A program made the translations under genes and the position numbers. From positions 131,688,695 to 131,752,694 of the forward strand of contig CM070904.1 in the NCBI GenBank assembly GCA_036417435.1: a stretch of 64,000 nucleotides of DNA, written 5' to 3'. This DNA is from Inia geoffrensis. Taxonomy: Eukaryota; Chordata; Mammalia; Artiodactyla; Iniidae. The notes below the pieces were generated by a model. That model made no database searches, was not told where the DNA came from, and saw only the letters and a program-made list of their open reading frames with translations. This document shows, in pieces, positions 1 through 10,900 of the stretch (positions within the stretch are counted from its first letter, which is position 1; every line of letters begins with the position of its first letter).

Positions 1-1734
1 CATCAGTCAAGGATGGATCACATAAGTGTGCAGACGCCCTGGCGTGAGCTCTGGTCCCCCTTAAAGCAATGGCGTGGACGGTATTGACGACCTAGGAGGA
101 GAGTTGCGGCATTTGGCCCAAGCGGAAAGTGCACGTTATAAATGTGCAATGTGATTGATTTCCCCGCCCACCACCCAAGAAAAAATTAGGTAGGGCAAGT
201 ATGGAAAATGTATGGTTTTGCTGTGAGAGACAGAAACTCCCAAATAACTGTAGATTAAACAGCTTGAAATTGATTTCTCTCACGGTCCAGGGCCCATGTG
301 GCTGCTCAGCCACTACCAGAGACGATGCTCCTTCTATCTTCAAACTTTTTCCATCTTCAACATGCACCTGCCCCCTGGGGTCAAGATGGCTCCTGCAGTT
401 CAAGCCATCATGTAAGCAGTCCGGCCTGTGGGACGGAGAGAAAGAGGAGGAGAAAGGGCTGCCTGAGTCCTTCAGAGACACTTCTGGAAGTTGCAAGTAC
501 CACTCTGGCCTATAACCCATTGCCAGAGGTTGGTCCCATGGCCACGCGTTGGCATTTCAGTTGCAGTGGAAGTTGGGAAATGGGGTCTAAATTCTTAACT
601 CACCTAAGACTTTCTTCATTTAAATGTGGCCTTAGTTAAGATGTGTTCCAGCTGAAAATGCCTCCGTGGTAGGGAGGGAGAGTGGCAGCAAGGGCAGTCC
701 CGACACAGATGGGACGCCCACCAGATGCTCCTGCCGCAGTTATCTTGGAGTAGCGAGATTGCGGGAGGTTTTGAATATTTTCTTTTTGTGTCATGGTATT
801 TAATTCTTCCACAGTCAGCATGCCTAGTGTAATGAGAAGAAAACTTTGCTGAAGCCAAGCTTTTGTCTCTTCAAAACTCTGTTTCTTAGCTGACACGGCA
901 GTACATACGCCGTGCTATGACGTTCCCTGGCTCACCCCCCAGCGCTAGTGGGTGCCTCTGGCTGTGGAAATGCGGGGAGGGTGTCACTGTGTGCACAGTG
1001 AGTTAGGTTGACGGTGCTCTCGCACGCGCCCACTTCTCTTATTAGTGAGAACCTGCATGGTGGGTGGGGATCGGGGCTCAGGTTCACAGCTGAGGGCATC
1101 CGCTCTCAGAGTGGGCCAGTGGCCTGCAGCATCTTGGGCTGGTCCCCAGATGGAACCCAGCTCTCCTAGCCCTGGGTTCTGGGGTTTTCCCACCATCACC
1201 CCTCCTGCTGCAGTCAGGGATTCCCTAGGGCCTTTTCCCCAGGTGTCTGGGGCTCACCTTCAAGGGCTCCAGTCCTCCCCCGTGAGCCGTCCACTCAGCT
1301 TGCCTGGGGGGCGCTTACTCTGTGCCTGTTGGGTGGGGCAGCCAACAGACAAAGGTCCTGCTCTTGTGAGGGGCAGCAGGCAGGGCAGTTACAGATGCAG
1401 GTGTGTGAGGTGGACAAGGCCCTGTGGGGAGCAGTGAAGCCGATAAAGGGCACACAGTTCTGGGGGAGGGGCCCCGCTTTGCGGAGGATGACCCTACCCT
1501 CGGATGACATACGTTTGCAGACATGAGGAGGGGACACCTGGGGAGGCACTGCAGGCAGAGGGCTGTGGGTGACAGCAGGGGGTTCGGGGGTCCCAGGGAT
1601 GTGGGGGCAGTGCCACGCTGGGCTGCGGAGGCCACTGTGTGGTGAGAGCCGGCTCTCGTGGGCCTGGGGTGGAGTGCGTCTGGAGGGCCTGAGCAGAGGG
1701 GTGACATAACTGAGGTCACTCGCGAGACCCCACA

Positions 1735-2185
1735 CTCTGGAAACGTATGAAGGACCCCAAAGAGCCTCTGCTTATGCATGCTTTGTCTGTAGATATTTGC
1801 CATATCAGAACTTAACACTAAAACACTTTAAATAGATACGTATCTATTCATTAAAGGTAACAATAAATTCATTACATGTTAACTTTTTTTTTTATGAAAA
1901 AGAAACGATCTTTTCCAAAGCAGAACAAATTTAGTGAGAAGAATGGCACTGTTGTACATGTTTGAAAACCTTCAAGGTCTGGATAAATAGAAGACGCCTG
2001 GGTCCCACACCTGGCTGTGTATCCAGTCCATTACAATATTCACATCACGTAGCCTCTGGAGGGCTTCCTTATATACCTGTGAGAAAATGAGTGTAAAAAA
2101 GGCAAATGATGTCTCGGTATTATTATGAAAATAGTTTTGACTTTGTGGACCCCCAGAGTTCCCCAGACCACACTTTGAACACAGG
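1735..2185. mobile_element. Ancient interspersed repeat, probably hAT-type DNA transposon remnant
   Basis: The block from GGACCCCAAAGAG through the AT-rich middle to GACCACACTTTGAACAC resembles a widespread old mammalian MER element with a hAT-Charlie-like end. The exact family is not resolved. Confidence 0.4.
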
Positions 2186-2194
2186 TGATTTAAC

Positions 2195-2400
2195 CAATAT
2201 TGGTTGAGTACCTACTGTGTGCCGAGCATTGTTCCCGGTGAGGGAAAAGCACAGGGCACAAAGAATTGTTGGGTTTTCAAGGCATTACTTTGGCCACTTT
2301 GTGGAGAATGGACCACAGTGGGGTCCGTGCAGTTGGGGTCATGCCAGGGGAATATCCCAGCAGTGGCCCTGACTCAGCTGGTGGCTGGGGCAGGGGCAGG
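2195..2400 (+). repeat. Old mammalian repeat ('ACTGTGTGCCGAGCATTGTTC' family)
   Basis: It starts GAGTACCTACTGTGTGCC and includes TTTGTGGAGAATGGACCAC. The same family recurs at 49995-50520 and 61960-62200. I cannot name the family with confidence. Confidence 0.4.
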
Positions 2401-2599
2401 TGGGGTTGGATTCTGGATATTTTTGACGGCAGATCCTACAGGATTTGATAATGGGTTGGGTGATGGGGTAGGAGAAAGACAGGGGCTTTCACCCTGGTCC
2501 CCTGGAAGGACTGAGATGCCATTTACTTACTGAGAAAGGAAAGGCTGGGAGCCTTTGAGAAAGGAGCCAGTTTCGGGGGAGGGAGGCAGGCATTCAGCT

Positions 2600-2978
2600 C
2601 TTTTTCTTTGTTTGTTTGTTTTTGTTTTTAAATTTATTATTTATTTATTTTTGGCTGCGTTGGGTCTTCATTGCTGCGCACGGGCTTTCTCTAGTGGTGG
2701 CGAGCCGGGGCTACTCTTTGTTGTTGTGTGCGGGCTTCTCATTGCGGTGGCTTCTCTTGTTGCAGAGCACGGGCTCTAGGTGCGCATGCTTCAGTAGTTG
2801 TGGCGCGTGGGCTCAGTAGTTGTGGGTCGCGGGCTCTGGAGCGCAGGTTCAGTAGTTGTGGCGCACGGGCTTGGTTGCTCTGCGGCATGTGGGACCTTCC
2901 CGGACCAGGGCTTGAACCCGTGTCCCCTGCCCTGGCAGGCAGATTCTTAACCACTGCACCACCAGGGAAGCCCCCGGA
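2600..2978 (-). mobile_element. Long CHR-type tRNA-derived SINE
   Basis: It is read on the minus strand from GGGCTTCCCTGGTGGTGCAG to an (AAAT)n tail near 2617-2653. It has the repeated 'CACAACTACTGA' units of the long cetacean/hippo SINE form. The target-site duplication CATTCAGCT is at 2591-2599 and 2979-2987. Confidence 0.88.
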
Positions 2979-3444
2979 CATTCAGCTTTGAATGTGTGTA
3001 GTTTCAGATGCCTGTTGGACATCCAGGTAGGGTGAGTGGCGTCCAGAACAAGGTCTGGGTTGGCATTTTGGGCATATGTTGATGTACAAGTTGTGGACAT
3101 CACCTTCTTTTTTCTTGGGTAAACACTATTTACCCTAAACACCTAGGAGCAGAACAGTGGGGTCAGATGGGAGGTGTAAGTTTGACTTCCTAAGGAACTG
3201 CTGTGCTATCTCCAAAGTGCTTGTACCAGTTTCTGTTTCCACTGATGTGAGTGAGAGTTGCGTTTTCTCCACAGCCTCCTGAGCACTTGGACTGGCCAGT
3301 CTCTTCATTTTAACTGTTCCAATAGGTACATCACGGTGGTGAGGTAGCCCCCCGAATCCTTGTGTAGAAAGGTCTCCAAGACTTGTCGATAAGTGGAAAG
3401 GGAAGTTTTTGCAAACCAATTTGTAAATTATGAAACCCATTTTT

Positions 3445-3666
3445 TTTTTTTTTTTTTTGCGGTACGCGGGCCTCTCACCGTTGTGGCCTCTCACCGTTGT
3501 GGCCTCTCCCATTGCGGAGCACGGGCTCTGGACGCGCAGGCTCAGCGGCCATGGCTCACGGGCCCAGCCGCTCTGTGGCATGTGGGATCTTCCCAGACCG
3601 GGGCACGAACCCGTGTCCCCTGCATCGGCAGGCGGACTCTCAACCACTGTGCCACCAGGGAAGCCC
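3445..3666 (-). mobile_element. Short CHR-type SINE with internal duplication
   Basis: The A-tail is at 3441-3458 (as T on +) and the body ends GGGAAGCCC at 3666. A perfect 15 bp target duplication ATGAAACCCATTTTT is at 3430-3444 and 3667-3681. The unit CCTCTCACCGTTGTGG is duplicated at 3471-3486 and 3487-3502. Confidence 0.92.
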
Positions 3667-4873
3667 ATGAAACCCATTTTTGAAAAGGAAAAAGAAAACC
3701 CTGTGAAATGCTTATATGAAGGTCTACAGGCACATCGAAACAGGCTCTGGGGGCTACACGCCACATGGGCCACCCGATTGTCCTGGGAAGGGCAGTGGGG
3801 CATGGGCAGGGGACCTGCTGCTGTGGGATCAGCCCAGCATCCCCTCAGAGGGGGCTTCTCAGCAGAATCCTGGAAGAAGAGTGGGCCGTGGATGGGCTTT
3901 GAGCGGCACTCAGGAGGAGCTAACAGTGTACCAGGCTGGGGTCCTGCCCAAACTGACTGACATTTACTGCAGTCTTTTAAAGTATCACTGGTTGAAAGGA
4001 CTGGGTTTCCTAGACACCCCGGACCTTCATTGCTTGTAATTAGAATAGTATGTAAATAGTCTTAAGGAGAGTGTGGATTACTTTGTATATTTATTTTTAC
4101 CACATCTTTTTACATTTCTATCTTTACGTATGTTTTATTATTTATATGTTTATTTTAGTGGCACCTGCTCAAAAAAAATTTTTTTATAAATAGGACTGAA
4201 TAGTCAAAAAAGTTTGAAGTCTACCAAAAATGGCCATCAAAACTTTCAGAATTGCCATCCCAGAGCCTTTCTTTCTCTGCCACATGAAGTTTGGTTCCTG
4301 TTTTCCTGCTCTCCAGTGAAACTGGGAGTAGCTGGGCTCCTAGCAGCTGTTTGAAAGCAAACATGTCCCGGAGGCGGTGACCTTTCTCGTTACCTAGGGG
4401 ACCGGCAGTATGACATATGGCATTGGGCTTTGTGTCAAGGAGTCACAAGTTCTAGTTTTGCTTATTTTTGTTGTTTTGCAGTGTGATCTTAAGCAAATTA
4501 TCCCATCCTTTCATTCTCCTGTCTTGACAGATGGGAAGCAAGGCAGATGGCCACAGCTTCCCCTCTCCCGTAGCATCCGGTAAGAAGAAAACCATGTCTC
4601 AGGGAATTTTAGGGTTCCCAGGCATCCTCCCATATTTGTTTCTGACTCTTACTAAGTTACTGAAATCTCAGTAGTTTTCACTGATTTGCTGACACCTTAC
4701 AGCTGCCCCTTCGCCAAGTGATTTCTGGTTGTAGCTCACGTTAGCGGAGCACGTTTTGTCTTAGAACTGCCCCCTCAGACCTCTCACTCCTTCATGTCTG
4801 GTTGTTCTTTCAAACATGTGTTGATTGGACTTGGTGAAGCAAAGTTAATGAATTTCCACTTTGGTCTCTCAAG

Positions 4874-4974
4874 GCAGGAAGGCCAAGGAGATTATCAATG
4901 CAGCTCGGGAAAACCTTGCCAAGATGATAGGTGGGAGGCCTCAAGATATGATCTTCACTTCCGGGGGCACAGAG
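4874..4974 (+). CDS. SCLY: SCLY exon (probably exon 3)
   Basis: This 101 bp exon follows an AAG acceptor and enters in phase 1: the first base of a Gly codon comes from the upstream exon. It reads (G)[19 protein letters not shown] and ends with SGGTE before the GTAAAC donor. SGGTE belongs to the PLP phosphate-binding region of NifS-like enzymes. Confidence 0.93.
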
Positions 4975-7900
4975 GTAAACAGTCTCAACAGTCTCATGTT
5001 CTTTTTAGCTGTAAGTTATTTTTTTTTAAAGCAGAAGGTGGCTGCCTCTTGGTATTATTGTTTTTTAAAGAAAGAGTAATGCTTTGTCCTTGATATAATT
5101 AGCCAACATTTATCCTATAAGTGAATTCCAGGGGGCTGATAGGATATTTGTTACATAACGTATAAATTAATTTGCTTTGCATTGCTATTTCAATAAAGAG
5201 AGTTTCCCCTTCATTTTGGCCTGTAATCATTCCTTTGAATCCCGCCTTATAAGTTGCTTGCCTTGTTAAGAGTGTGAGGTTTCCAGTCAGAATGGCCATC
5301 ATCAAAACATCTACAAATAATAAATGCAGAGAGGGTGTGGAGAAGAGAGGACCCTTCTACATTGTTGGTAGGAATGTAAATTGGTGCAGCCACTATGGAG
5401 AACGGTATGGAGGTTCCTTAAAAAACTAAAAACAGAACTGCCATATGACCCAGCAATCCCACTCCTGGGCATACATCTGGAAAAGACAAAAACTCTAATT
5501 CGAAAAGATACATGCACCCCAACGTTGATTGCAGCACTATTTACAATAACCAAGACATGGGAACAACCTGAATGTCCATGGACAGATGATGAATGGATCA
5601 AGATGTGGTGTATATATATATACACAATGGAATACTACTCAGCCATAAAAAAAGAATGAAATAATGCCATTTGCAGCAACATGGATGGACCTAGAGATTA
5701 TCATACTGAGTGAAGTAAGTCAGACAGAAAGACAAATATAATGTGATATCACTTATATGTGGAACCTTAAAAAAAATGTATAAATGAACTTATTTACAAA
5801 ACAAATAGACTCACAGACACAGCAAACTAAGGGTTATCAAAGGGGAAACGGGGGAGAGATAAATTAGGAGTTTGGGATTAACAGATACACACTACTTTAT
5901 ATCAAATAGACAACCAACAAGGACCTACTGTATAGCACAGGGAACTATGTTCAGTATCTGGTAATAATCTGTAATGGAAGAGAATCTGAAAAAGAACATA
6001 TATATAATGGAATCACTTTGCTGTACACCTGAAACTAACACAACATTGTAAATCAACTCTACTTCAATTAAAAAAAAAAAAAAAAAAAAGAGTTTGAGGT
6101 TTGACCCGATTTCAAAGGTACTTTTTAAATTGATAGAAGATACTCAGTGACAGTGTGATGACGTCACGGTCTCTACTCAGTTAGTAATTCTCAGCGTCTC
6201 ATTTCCTTATTGGAGAAGGTCATCCACAGGTGATGTGACTGTCCACATAAAAAACCAAGAGGATCTGCAGCTAGATGATTAGAGTTAGTAAGTAAATTCA
6301 GCAAAGCGATTAGATAAAAAAATCAATTGTATTTTTATGTACCAGCAACAAACAGGTATTTACCAGAGCACCAAAAAATAGCAAATACTTAGGAAATAAA
6401 TCCAGTAAAAAAGCTTTTGTAAGACACTCGCACACACACGTCGGGAAAGGAATAGAAACATTACCGAGAGCCTTCAAAGAAGTTCTAAATAAATGCAGCA
6501 TATATACCATGTTCACAGATGGGAAGACTCAGTGTGATAAATATGTCAGCTCATTCCAGATCTGTAGATTGAAAGCAACTTCAGTCAAAATTCTGACTCT
6601 TTTCTGAGGGAATCTCGCAAACTAATTTATATGGAAATACACAATGCCAAGAATAGCCAGATCTTCTTCAAGATTAAGAACACCGTGAATTGTTGTACTA
6701 ATTAAGGCAGCTGGTCTTACGGCAAGGAGAGACACGAGGCCCGAAACAGGGCCATACCTGGATGGGTCCTTGTCACGTGACAAGGCCTGGCCTTTGTGAT
6801 GTTGAAGAGATGGAGTTCTTAGATAAAATACAGAAAGCTTTAGTCATAAAAGAAAAGGTCGATAAATTCCACCACCACCACCACCACTAAACAATTTGTA
6901 TTTCATCAGAGGACCTGGAAGGAAATCAGAAGACCAGCCTGACGGTGGGCGAAGATGGTAGAAAAATGGGCGAGAAAAGTGAATATGCACTTCACAGAGA
7001 AACCCATGTGGTTTCTACGTGGGAGAAGGTACTCAGCCTCATCAAGTGATCAGAATGCAAAGGTAAACAACAAGATGGGTTGCCTCTGCTCACCCATCAG
7101 GATGGTAACAATTAAGAAGTCCAACGACAAGAAGTAGACAAAGGATGCACAGCAGCGAGCACGCACGGTGCTGGCAGGAGCGTAGACTGGAATCCGTTCT
7201 AGAAGGTGGGTTGGCATCACCTCGTGAAGTCGAGGCCTATCAGCCAGCAGCTCCTCTCGGGTACGTACCATAGAACGGGGCACGTGGGCAGCAGGGGCAG
7301 GCAGGACTGTCCGTGGCAGCGTTCACGACAGCCAGAGACTGGGGACAACACAGATGTCCCTCCAAATAGCCTGGACCGATATTCACGCCTCTGATGCAGC
7401 CCCGGGTGGAAGGGTACCACACAGTCCTCTGCAGCACCGCGGAGGGATCGTGAGTGTGGAGCGGCGGGCGTCAGCCAGAGGCTATGCTGAGCCGGGCCCC
7501 GGCAGAGCCAAGCTGGCCAGAGGGGAGGGGAGCTGCCGCCAGGCCCCTGGGCACCGACCACCCCCCCAGGACCGGCCTCTTGGTGCCCCGCAAGGGGCCA
7601 CCCCAGCCGCCCTGTGGGCCGGCCGTCCTGGTCTTGCCTGGGGCCAGGTGCTGAGGAGCCTGGTGGCCTGGGGGCACGTGGTGCGATTTTAGTCGTGACT
7701 GACCGGTTCAGACAGAGGCTGCTGTGCTCCCAGTGCCACCTGGGCGCTCAGCGTGGAGTCCTGTGCCCTTTGGTACCTGCAGGTGGAGGCGGCACATGGG
7801 AGGGGCCCAGGCACCTTCGTCGCGTTCACGGTGGGTTGGTTTAGCTTTGACCTGAGGTGTGCGGCCCCCGAAGGCCCTCCTTTCCGGACCAGGAGTCGCT

Positions 7901-10900
7901 GTGTTTTCTGCGAGGGGGTGACCTGGGGCCTTAAAGGGCCATCCACCTTCAGAGGGACACATCCAGCCTTCCATCCTGGCCGTCTCCTCCCCTTCATCTG
8001 TTTTGCTGCGTCTCAGACCTGGGTGAGCCCTGCCGTCGGCCGCCTCGTCCTCTATCAGGGCCACCTGTTGGACTCTCAGTGCCTTTCAAGTCCTCTGAGC
8101 ACCGGCTGACGGTGTGTGGGTTCCTCAGCACGCGACAAGCAGCAGCCGCCGCCTTCCCACCGGGCGGCGCCTTCACACACGTAAACAGGTTGGATCTTCG
8201 GTTGAGAAAAAAATCAGTTCAGTCCAATTCCATTCATTTGGAGGTCAAAAAGAGGCAAAATAAGCAAAATCACTTAGGGATCCTCACCTAGGAAGGAAGA
8301 GCGTAAAGAAAAGCAGGGAACTGATTACCATGCAAATCAGCGTGCAGGTATAGCTGGCATGGGGGCGGGAAGGTGGTTGAGGGCGGGTGCTCCGTGCGCC
8401 GTGGTGCGGGTCCTGTTTTCGTCTTGACCCAGGTCACGGTTACTCAGGCCTTCGCTGTCATACTTTCTCATGAAACTTATATTTCTGTTTTATACACTTT
8501 TCTGTGTGTATGTTGTATTTAGCAGTAAGAGAAAAGGTCCTTAAAAACAAAAGTCTCCCACCCACCCCCTCAGCTATCCACCTCCTCTCCCTACAGGAGA
8601 ACAGTATTGTTAGTTTCTGTCGAGTCCTGCAGAGATAGCATTTGCCTTAAAAACAGATTAAGTGTGTAGATTTATATATTCTTTTCTCCTTCCCTTTTTA
8701 CCTCTTCAAGGATTTGGGGGATGTATAAGCAAATGTGTATATATCTCGCCCTTTTTATACAAATTGTATGATGCTGCATATAATGCTCGCTGCCTTTTTT
8801 TCATCTAACAAGTGCCTTTGAGATCTCTGGCATCGGCCCTTAGGGCATTCCCTCTGTGCTTTTACATCTGCTTGGTGTCCACTGAACAAGTCCCCTTATG
8901 GATAGACGTTGAAGGGTTTCCTAAGGTTTTGCTGTTACATCATTGTACACTTACCCAGTCACCTTTTACATCCCTCACTTTGCTTCTGTGCAGGTGTAGC
9001 TGTAGGATCAAGTGCAAGAACTAGACTTCCTGGGTCAGAGGGCCTGTTTGCTAGAGACGCCAGATGGCCCTTAAGAGAGGTTGTGCCAGCTCTGCTAGAG
9101 ACTCCAGATGGCCCTTAACAGAGGTTGTGCCAGCTCACATCCCCACCAGCGATGGGTGCCTGGGCAAAATATTCTTTTTTGACAGATTTAGAAAATTTTT
9201 TAAATGCATAAAGTTGCTTAACAAAAAGCCTGCGTAATCCACCAGAAACGAATTCTGACATTTTTGAAAGTTGAAAGCCGCCAAATCTTTGTAGTTCGGC
9301 CTTTCAGAAGGTGCAGCTCAGGAGCTGGTTTTCTTTGAGACGTTGTTTTTTGTTTGGTTGTTTTCTTTTTAAATGTGAGCTACAAAGGAAACTACAAATG
9401 AGAGAGATTGTTACTCTCAGTCTCCCCTTAGCATAGTTTTCGTAAATTATTTTTCTGCTCTGTCTCTGCAGTCAAATAATTTAGTAATCCATTCTGTGGT
9501 GAAACATTTCCACAAAATCCATGCCTCAGTGGGGGACACGGCCGAGCGTCCCAGCCCAGTGGAGGGGGCCCTGCCTCACATCATCACCTGCACCGTGGAA
9601 CACGACTCCATCCGCCTGCCCCTGGAGCACCTGGTGGAAGAACAAGTGGCCGGTGAGTGGGCAGCTGGCTGAGGTCTGGCGACACGGGTGCCCCGGTGAA
9701 TCATTTACCCTCTGGCGCTTGGGCTGCCTGGCTGTGCCCAGGGGCGAAGGTCATGAGGCCTGTCCTTCCAGATTTTCCCTGAGGGAGAAATCAATCACCA
9801 GTGCGTGGAACTGGTCGTTTATCGTCAGACTCTTGTACATGATATATGTGTGCATATTTAATAGCATGCCTATAAGTGCTAACCCGTGCTTTTCATTGTT
9901 TGATTTTAATGATTGAATCTTGGCTTGCACTCCCTCTGGTAGAAAGAAAAAGGATCCAGTAGACATCAACTTCTGGTGGTAAAAACAAGAATAAGTGCAC
10001 CCCTGCTGGGAGCCTGTTATCTCAGCAGAGAGGAGGTGAGGGCCTCCCGGGGTGAGGGGAGCAGAGGTGGGGGGCGGTGCTGGGGCCCCACCGGGAAATG
10101 CACCTGGCCAGGCAGTCTGAGGGGCAGGTGGACCCTGCCCAGCAGTGGCAGTGGCCCTGGTTACTTCTGGTCCTTTCACATTTCCTGTGATGTGACATCT
10201 CAAGACACAGGGTATAGATACTAGCTTTTGGAAACAGAAGAGACATTTTTCCCAAGACAGCCAGGGTTGACCTCTCCTTGGGATAAGACTGGTTTTCTCC
10301 GAAGCATTTGCCTTCTTACCTAATCTGCCTGGAAACCTGAAGGGGAGGCAGGGGAGAGTGTTCTTATCTTAAAGATAAAGGAGGGCTTCCTTGGTGGCGC
10401 AGTGGTTGAGAGTCCGCCTGCCGATGCAGGGGACACGGGTTCGTGGCCCGGTCCGGGAGGATCCCACATGCCGCGGAGCGGCTGGGCCCGTGAGCCATGG
10501 CCGCTGAGCCTGCGCGTCCGGAGCCTGTGCTCCACAACGGGAGAGGCCACAGCAGTGAGAGGCCCGTGTACCGCAAAAAAAAAAAAAAAAAAAAGATAAA
10601 GGAGTGTGCCAGAACTGCTAGGTTTGACTGTGAGCCTTGTTACCACTTTTCCCCTTTGACAACTGGAAAGGTTTTTCTCTTTATGCACCACTTTAACTAA
10701 AAAAATGTCAGGTCCAACTTTCTTGTTTAAACTGTCCTTCCTTTTAATCCCTGGTGCCTTTTGTTCTGTGTCTCAGGTACAGGGAAGGGCAACTTAATAC
10801 ATTGTTATTGGTTGCTGTTACATTTTGCCTCTTGTTTAAAATTGTACAAGTTTTTACAAAGAATAGACGCACACCTAAAGATCACAGAAGGGCTTCAAGC

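Larger units (their letters stand above)
1..4873 (+). other. SCLY: SCLY intron (probably intron 2), 3' part
   Basis: No coding exon is recognisable here; the exon expected to encode the DYNATTPLEP motif is not in the window. It holds a DNA-transposon-like remnant, two CHR-type SINEs and some MIR-like sequence near 4470-4560. The first 1.7 kb show nothing I can name. Confidence 0.7.
4975..9471 (+). other. SCLY: SCLY intron (probably intron 3)
   Basis: A 4.5 kb intron that carries two sense L1 fragments, an antisense L1 3' end and a local tandem duplication. The 7410-8450 stretch is GC-rich and unique-looking, with no exon I can support. Confidence 0.7.

Noticed and set aside
3393..3683. Repeated '[20 protein letters not shown]'-like open frames across the window
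   Set aside because: These are translations of CHR-type SINE bodies, not genes.
10384..10591. tRNA gene
   Set aside because: The tRNA-like A/B-box region belongs to SINE heads followed by an A-tail; no intact cloverleaf tRNA gene was found anywhere in the window.
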